Source: a candidate division WOR-1 bacterium RIFOXYB2_FULL_48_7 (lineage in GTDB: Bacteria > Margulisbacteria > WOR-1 > O2-12-FULL-45-9 > XYB2-FULL-48-7). Taken from it: DNA of 10,001 bases. A program made the position numbers and the translations under genes. Positions 6,295-10,001 of the stretch are shown here, in pieces. Where the stretch lies: assembly GCA_001771615.1 (NCBI GenBank), contig MEUF01000043.1:1-10001 (forward strand), written 5' to 3'. The notes beneath the pieces are model-generated. The model saw nothing but the letters and a program-made list of their open reading frames with translations, had not been told where the DNA came from and did no database searches. Positions within the stretch are counted from its first letter, which is position 1, and each line of letters opens with the position of its first letter.

Positions 6295-7503
6295 ATGAAA
6301 GTAAAGTTTCAGGGTAAGGAGATCAACTTAAGGAAAATCGGAATTCTGACTGGTGGAGGGGATTGCGCCGGACATAATGCGGTAATTGTCGGCTTGCTCC
6401 GGCGAATCAGCCAGGCCAACCAAAACCTGCCTGAAAATGAAAAAATGGAACTGGTCGGCTTGCTTGAAGGATGGAAAGCCCTGACCCGCGATCCGGAAAA
6501 AGAACTAGACAAAATCGTCCGCCCATTGAAGCTGTTGGAGATTGAAAAAAGTTTTGCCGTTGCCGGGACAATATTAAAATCTTCCCGCACTAACCTCTTT
6601 TCTAAGGCCAATGTCGAAGCCAAAGCGCCGGAAAAAGCCATGGCCAACGTAAAGAAACTGGGGCTCGATTGTTTAGTCGTTCTTGGCGGCGACGACACCT
6701 TGGGGGCGGCCGGCAAACTCGGCCAGCAATATACCTTCCCAATGTTTGGCGCGCCTAAAACCATGGATAATGATGTTTTCGGCACCGAAATGACCTATGG
6801 GTTTGAATCATCGGTTGAGGAATCGGTCCATTTTATTGAAAACTGCCGGACGACGGCCGAATCCCACAATCGCTGCTTTGTGATCGAAGTCATGGGTCGC
6901 CACGCCGGCTGGGTCGCCCTCTGGGCCGGGATTGCCGGCGGCGCCGATGTTACCCTGCTCCCCGAAGAGGTCCTCAACATGGACAAGGTTATCAAGCAGG
7001 TGGAGAAAGCCATTGCCCTCAAACAGCACTCAATCGTGGTCGTCTCTGAAGGGGCCAGGCTGTTTGATACGCGATACCCGGAAGCCATTAACAAACGGCA
7101 TCAGGAGATGGTGGAAACTGTCGTTTCCGACCCTAAATACGCCTTGGTCAAGGCCCGGCATGAACTGCCCAAAAAGAAAGACTCGTTTGGCAATGAACAA
7201 TTAGGCGGAATCGGTGAATATGTCACGGCTATCCTGGAAAAACATACCACAGGCTTTGAGTACCGTTACCAGAATTGCGGCCATGCTATCCGCGGTGGAG
7301 TGGCCCATGTCATGGACAGGATATTGGGGCTGCGCTATGGCGATGCAATTTTTAGTTTTATGCAACAGGGTGTTTTTGGCGTGTATCCTGGTTTGGAAGC
7401 AGACAGAATTTTACCCAGGAACCTGCTAGAGGTTAAGGGGGGACGGTTTGTCCCGCAGGACCACCAATTATTCTCGATGCGCAACGCGGTTGAAAATTAT
7501 TAA
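6295..7503 (+). CDS. pfp: Phosphofructokinase, pyrophosphate-dependent type
   Basis: The enzyme phosphorylates fructose 6-phosphate at C1; the pyrophosphate-using type is reversible and can work in both glycolysis and gluconeogenesis. The 402-residue product has the PFK fold: GILTGGGDCAGHNAVI (16-31), GGDDT (131-135), PKTMDND (154-160), VIEVMGRHAGW (196-206) and LPEEV (222-226). Two residues decide phosphoryl donor in this family. Gly104 and Gly124 of E. coli PfkA are replaced here by Asp134 (in GGDDT) and Lys155 (in PKTMDND), the known signature of PPi use. CAGHN in the first loop is unusual (commonly CPGLN or APGLN). It lies 3 bases after fba, with AGGAAAGG in the fba tail as ribosome binding site. 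The donor assignment comes from family knowledge and has not been shown for this protein. Confidence 0.92.
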   Translation: MKVKFQGKEINLRKIGILTGGGDCAGHNAVIVGLLRRISQANQNLPENEKMELVGLLEGWKALTRDPEKELDKIVRPLKLLEIEKSFAVAGTILKSSRTNLFSKANVEAKAPEKAMANVKKLGLDCLVVLGGDDTLGAAGKLGQQYTFPMFGAPKTMDNDVFGTEMTYGFESSVEESVHFIENCRTTAESHNRCFVIEVMGRHAGWVALWAGIAGGADVTLLPEEVLNMDKVIKQVEKAIALKQHSIVVVSEGARLFDTRYPEAINKRHQEMVETVVSDPKYALVKARHELPKKKDSFGNEQLGGIGEYVTAILEKHTTGFEYRYQNCGHAIRGGVAHVMDRILGLRYGDAIFSFMQQGVFGVYPGLEADRILPRNLLEVKGGRFVPQDHQLFSMRNAVENY

Positions 7504-7533
7504 TTGAAATTTTCTGCTTAGTCCGTCGATAAC
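7504..7533 (+). promoter_or_regulatory. Possible promoter of the hypothetical gene at 7539
   Basis: TTGAAA (7504-7509, five of six consensus bases), 18-base spacer and GATAAC (7528-7533, four of six), ending five bases before the ATG. The gene has no Shine-Dalgarno site, so a leaderless transcript is possible; read-through from pfp, 35 bases upstream, is the alternative. Confidence 0.35.
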
Positions 7534-7538
7534 AGCTC

Positions 7539-8687
7539 ATGAGAATTTTCGGATCAGGCAGGACTGGTGTTCCTTTAAGGGCCATCAGACCTGCCGTTGT
7601 CTTCCAATCAGCTTCCTTTAAAGCCGAAGTGGCTGAAGATTCCCTTCCGCGCCTTTATGTTGGCCTGCCCGACCAAATGCACTATCTTTTTCCCGCCGAT
7701 TTTCAGGCTGATTTTGACCATCAGACATATGCCGCCCCCACCATGCTTTTTAGACAATCTCTCCAGGCTAATCAAATGGCTCTTAACGGCGAACCGGTCA
7801 ATTTCTTTGATATTACCGGCTTTAGCCCCAGGGCAGAAAAAGGGATTCTTGATGAGAAAGAGCTTGATCAAGAGTTGATAAGATATTTCGGCAGAGAAAA
7901 GGGAATATTTGTCGGCCGAACCAGGCAGGCAGTGACAGTCAGCTTTGAACAAATACAAAAATATCTTGAACAAAGCTTTGCCGCGCTCAATAGCCTGGGC
8001 TTGAAACAGGAACACGATTGGGGTTTACAGCTGCCCACATCCGCCTATGAGTGCTTCCCCTTTCCACTAACAACCCAAATCACCATGGCTTTATTCAATA
8101 CTGCTTACAGCCTGATAAGATTAAAACAATTGGTCAGATTAATGGAAATGGCCTATCGCGGCAACAGCCCCAAAAGGATTGGCCGGCTGAATCGCCTGTT
8201 CACAATTGACCAAAAGACACGACTGAATTATTTCGGTCCGGCGATGGGCACCAACGAGTTAGCCAGGTTTGAAAGGCAGGATCTAGCCCTTAAAATCGCT
8301 CTACTGAAAGAATATGCATTATTACGAGGCAACCAAGAAGCCGCGAATACGGACGCAGTGGCCTGGGGGTTATTCCTTTATGGCGACGCTTATCGGCAAA
8401 CCAGCCAGTTTTTCCGCGACACCGGAGTGTCCAGTCTTTGCCGCTTGGTTGATTACATTGACTTTTGGCATGAGATTGAGGGGATAATGTTTGCGTTGAC
8501 ACAGGCCAAGATATTGCCGGCCTCACCTGTCGCAGAGCAGGCCGTCCGCAGTAAAAAAGTTTTAAGTTACCAGGGGGCACAAGTCATCAGAGCTTTTACC
8601 CAAATTAGTGGCCGACAGGTTGATTTGTATTCTCTCCCAACACCTTTTAACCTTTACCAGCAGATTTTTGCCCACTATCAGGGCTAG
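7539..8687 (+). CDS. Hypothetical protein of 382 residues, family not recognised
   Basis: I do not recognise this protein. Its codon use, GC content and length (382 codons, no internal stop) look like a real gene, and it fits exactly between pfp and pfkA. It has no signal peptide and no clear membrane helix, and only two cysteines (172 and 301), so a soluble cytoplasmic protein is likely. The first 60 residues look mixed alpha/beta (IRPAVVFQSASF, LPRLYVGLPDQMHYLF); from about 135 on it is mainly amphipathic helices, for example 181-206, 245-262 and 301-322. Aromatic residues are frequent. No nucleotide-binding, metal-binding or DNA-binding motif is visible. No Shine-Dalgarno site precedes the ATG. 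The TAG stop abuts the pfkA stop with no base between. The position between two phosphofructokinases suggests, weakly, a link to carbon metabolism. Confidence 0.75.
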   Translation: MRIFGSGRTGVPLRAIRPAVVFQSASFKAEVAEDSLPRLYVGLPDQMHYLFPADFQADFDHQTYAAPTMLFRQSLQANQMALNGEPVNFFDITGFSPRAEKGILDEKELDQELIRYFGREKGIFVGRTRQAVTVSFEQIQKYLEQSFAALNSLGLKQEHDWGLQLPTSAYECFPFPLTTQITMALFNTAYSLIRLKQLVRLMEMAYRGNSPKRIGRLNRLFTIDQKTRLNYFGPAMGTNELARFERQDLALKIALLKEYALLRGNQEAANTDAVAWGLFLYGDAYRQTSQFFRDTGVSSLCRLVDYIDFWHEIEGIMFALTQAKILPASPVAEQAVRSKKVLSYQGAQVIRAFTQISGRQVDLYSLPTPFNLYQQIFAHYQG

Positions 8688-9662
8688 CTATTGCGCTAAT
8701 TTTTGGGCTAACTTGTAGGCGTTGAGATCGATTTTCTTTTTGCGGCGGGCAACAATTTCCACCGGGGTTTCAACAATGTTATCCGATTGGATACCAACCA
8801 TCAGCGCCTGTTTGCCGGCTAATAGTAATTCAACCGCCCTGGCCCCCAGCTTACAGGCCACTTCACGAGACAAGGCGGTCGGCGCCCCACCCCGTTGCAT
8901 ATGCCCAAGGACACTGACCCGGACATCCAGTTCACTCCGTTTGCGCAAATAGGCGGCAACTTCTTCGGCCTTGATCGCCCCTTCAGCCACAACAATAATA
9001 AAACTTTTTTTGCCCCGCTGTTGCCCGTATTGCAGCATTTTAGTTAACGAGGCCAGGTCATACGGAACCTCGGGGATAAGGATCGCTTCTGCCCCACTGA
9101 CCAACCCGACATCCAGGGCAATAAACCCGTTAAGCCGCCCCATCACCTCGATCACAAATACCCGTTCATGTGAGCTGGCGGTATCGCGGATTTTATCGAT
9201 GGCTTCCACGGCCGTATTGACCGCGGTATCAAAGCCGATGCTGTAATCTGTCCCGTAGATATCATTATCGATTGAGGCCGGAATGTTGATAATCGGCACC
9301 TTAAAATCCTTATAAAAAACATAGGCGGCATTAAGCGACCCATCCCCGCCAATAACCACTAAACCATCGATGCCAAAGGCCTGCAAGTTGGTGAAGGCTT
9401 TTTTGCGGAAAACCTTTTCCCGGAATTCCGGACAGCGGTGGGTATGCAGGATTGTCCCGCCGCGGTTGATGATACTGCTGACCGAGCTTAAATCCATTTT
9501 GATTATTTTGCCGTCAATCAATCCCTGCCAGCCCCGTTCGATCCCATAGACATTTAAATTGTGGAAAATAGCCGAACGGACAACCGCCCTGATAGCTGCA
9601 TTCATCCCCGGGGCATCGCCACCGGTCGTCATGACCCCGATTGTCTTGATTTTTGTGACCAT
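8688..9662 (-). CDS. pfkA: ATP-type 6-phosphofructokinase
   Basis: The enzyme commits fructose 6-phosphate to glycolysis using ATP. The 324-residue product has the normal bacterial PfkA length and motifs: GVMTTGGDAPGMNAAIRAVVRS (split around 9-30), GGDGS (105-109), PASIDND with catalytic Asp132 (128-134), GTDYSIGFDTAV (137-148), VIEVMGR (170-176), IPEV (196-199) and LGHMQRGG (252-259). GGDGS keeps the glycine (E. coli Gly104) of ATP users, but E. coli Gly124-Thr125 are Ala129-Ser130 here, a mild departure. Effector-site arginines at 25 and 29 match E. coli Arg21 and Arg25, so allosteric control is possible. I chose the ATG at 9662: it gives the standard MVTKIKTIGVMTTGG start, whereas the frame upstream, open to 9881, runs antisense through leuA. 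There is no Shine-Dalgarno site; a TATACT box lies 12 bases before the ATG. Confidence 0.95.
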   Translation of the reverse strand: MVTKIKTIGVMTTGGDAPGMNAAIRAVVRSAIFHNLNVYGIERGWQGLIDGKIIKMDLSSVSSIINRGGTILHTHRCPEFREKVFRKKAFTNLQAFGIDGLVVIGGDGSLNAAYVFYKDFKVPIINIPASIDNDIYGTDYSIGFDTAVNTAVEAIDKIRDTASSHERVFVIEVMGRLNGFIALDVGLVSGAEAILIPEVPYDLASLTKMLQYGQQRGKKSFIIVVAEGAIKAEEVAAYLRKRSELDVRVSVLGHMQRGGAPTALSREVACKLGARAVELLLAGKQALMVGIQSDNIVETPVEIVARRKKKIDLNAYKLAQKLAQ

Positions 9663-9674
9663 TATTTGTATAGT
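9646..9674 (+). promoter_or_regulatory. Predicted promoter of leuA
   Basis: TTGATT (9646-9651), 17-base spacer, TATAGT (9669-9674, five of six consensus bases). The -35 box lies inside the pfkA coding start. The predicted start at about 9681 leaves a leader of about four bases before the ATG at 9685, with no Shine-Dalgarno site. Confidence 0.5.
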
Positions 9675-9682
9675 AGTATACA
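9667..9682. repeat. Inverted repeat in the pfkA-leuA divergent region
   Basis: TGTATA (9667-9672) and TATACA (9677-9682) are perfect inverted arms around GTAG. The repeat fills most of the 22-base gap and supplies -10-like sequences to both strands (TATAGT or TAGTAT on plus, TATACT or TACTAT on minus). It can be read as a symmetric back-to-back promoter core, an operator, or both. Confidence 0.5.
9675..9680 (-). promoter_or_regulatory. Possible -10 element of pfkA
   Basis: TATACT on the minus strand (five of six consensus bases). The predicted start at about 9668 leaves a leader of about six bases before the ATG at 9662. No convincing -35 box is visible; the best placement falls on an AT-rich stretch inside leuA. 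Confidence 0.4.
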
Positions 9683-9684
9683 CT

Positions 9685-10001
9685 ATGGCCAGACAAATTA
9701 AAATATTTGATACCACTCTACGCGACGGAGAACAATGCCCCGGCGCGTCGCTCAATTCCGAAGAAAAACTGGAAATTGCCCGCCAGCTGGCCAAGCTTAA
9801 CGTTGATGTAATTGAAGCCGGTTTTGCCATCGCTTCGCCGGGTGATTTTGAGTCGGTCAAAACGATCGCCCAACAGATCAAGGGACCAGCTATCTGCTCC
9901 CTCTCCCGTGCCCGCCGACAAGATATCCAGGCAGCCTATGACGCGGTAAAGTTTTCTGACCGGCCGCGCATCCACACTTTTTTGGCCACTTCCCCCATCC
10001 A
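9685..10001 (+). CDS. leuA: 2-isopropylmalate synthase, N-terminal part (partial)
   Basis: The family condenses acetyl-CoA with 2-oxoisovalerate, the first committed step of leucine synthesis. 105 codons are present before the right edge; the full protein is usually 380-560 residues. The beginning IKIFDTTLRDGEQCPGASL (5-23) is the HMGL-like domain start with the Arg-Asp of the metal and substrate site (13-14). VDVIEAGFAIASPGDFE follows at about 40-56, and HTFLATSPI near the break is typical of isopropylmalate synthases. Close relatives such as citramalate, homocitrate or Re-citrate synthases share this N-terminus, and the deciding C-terminal regulatory domain is outside the window. Cys18 replaces the more common serine in GEQSPG. 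The ATG at 9685 is the natural start; there is no Shine-Dalgarno site, and a promoter ends only a few bases upstream. Confidence 0.88.
   Translation, partial: MARQIKIFDTTLRDGEQCPGASLNSEEKLEIARQLAKLNVDVIEAGFAIASPGDFESVKTIAQQIKGPAICSLSRARRQDIQAAYDAVKFSDRPRIHTFLATSPI

Noticed and set aside
7492..7514. Inverted repeat GAAAATT / AATTTTC around the pfp stop codon as an intrinsic terminator.
   Set aside because: The stem is almost all A-T with a nine-base loop and no following U-tract, so it would be unstable; it is expected by chance in AT-rich gaps.
9663..9881. Open 5' extension of the pfkA reading frame (up to 73 more residues).
   Set aside because: It is antisense to the leuA start, its sequence is unlike any PfkA N-terminus, and the ATG at 9662 gives the standard protein length.
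1..10001. CRISPR arrays, tRNA genes, insertion sequences, phage or defence genes.
   Set aside because: I looked for regularly spaced repeats, cloverleaf-like sequences, transposase and nuclease motifs and found none; gaps between genes are too short to hold most of them.

Overview
The window is a gene-dense piece of a bacterial chromosome of moderate GC content. It is almost wholly protein-coding: the longest non-coding gap is 94 bases and most are under 45. I see no tRNA, rRNA, CRISPR array, insertion sequence or phage gene. All recognisable genes are core metabolism or housekeeping. The proteins do not match a model organism closely enough to name a genus. The mix of a GGDD-type PPi-dependent phosphofructokinase, a class II aldolase, short-leader promoters and an unrecognised 382-residue protein would fit an uncultivated phylum (for example the Margulisbacteria/Saganbacteria group), but that is a low-confidence guess.

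Layout. Positions 1-2065 are a minus-strand run read right to left: comF, hpf/raiA and the first 340 codons of secA (cut by the left edge). At 2066-2101 it diverges from a plus-strand gene for an AlbA_2-domain protein with a winged-helix tail, followed by tpiA. tpiA meets a minus-strand radical SAM gene tail to tail (3510-3513). That radical SAM gene diverges from the plus-strand pair fba and pfp, 3 bases apart. A hypothetical protein (7539-8687) follows and meets a minus-strand ATP-type pfkA with no base between the stop codons. pfkA diverges across 22 bases from a leuA-like gene cut by the right edge.

Functional theme. tpiA, fba, a pyrophosphate-type phosphofructokinase and an ATP-type phosphofructokinase cover the upper and middle Embden-Meyerhof pathway within 7 kb. 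They lie in several transcription units separated by opposite-strand genes. Having both phosphofructokinase types implies one step that can run reversibly on PPi and one driven irreversibly by ATP. The secA-hpf-comF run is a common bacterial neighbourhood.

Regulation. Recognisable sigma-70-like promoters, mostly with 17-base spacers, precede many of the genes. Genes with a good Shine-Dalgarno site (hpf, tpiA, fba, pfp) alternate with genes that have none. For most of the latter the -10 element lies only a few bases before the ATG, which suggests leaderless or nearly leaderless mRNAs. Three inverted repeats sit on promoters: between comF and the AlbA_2 gene, around the tpiA -10 box, and between pfkA and leuA.

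No dramatic new system (defence island, array, biosynthetic cluster) is visible. The best candidates for novelty are the unrecognised protein between the two phosphofructokinases, the radical SAM protein of unknown function, and the compact overlapping promoters.
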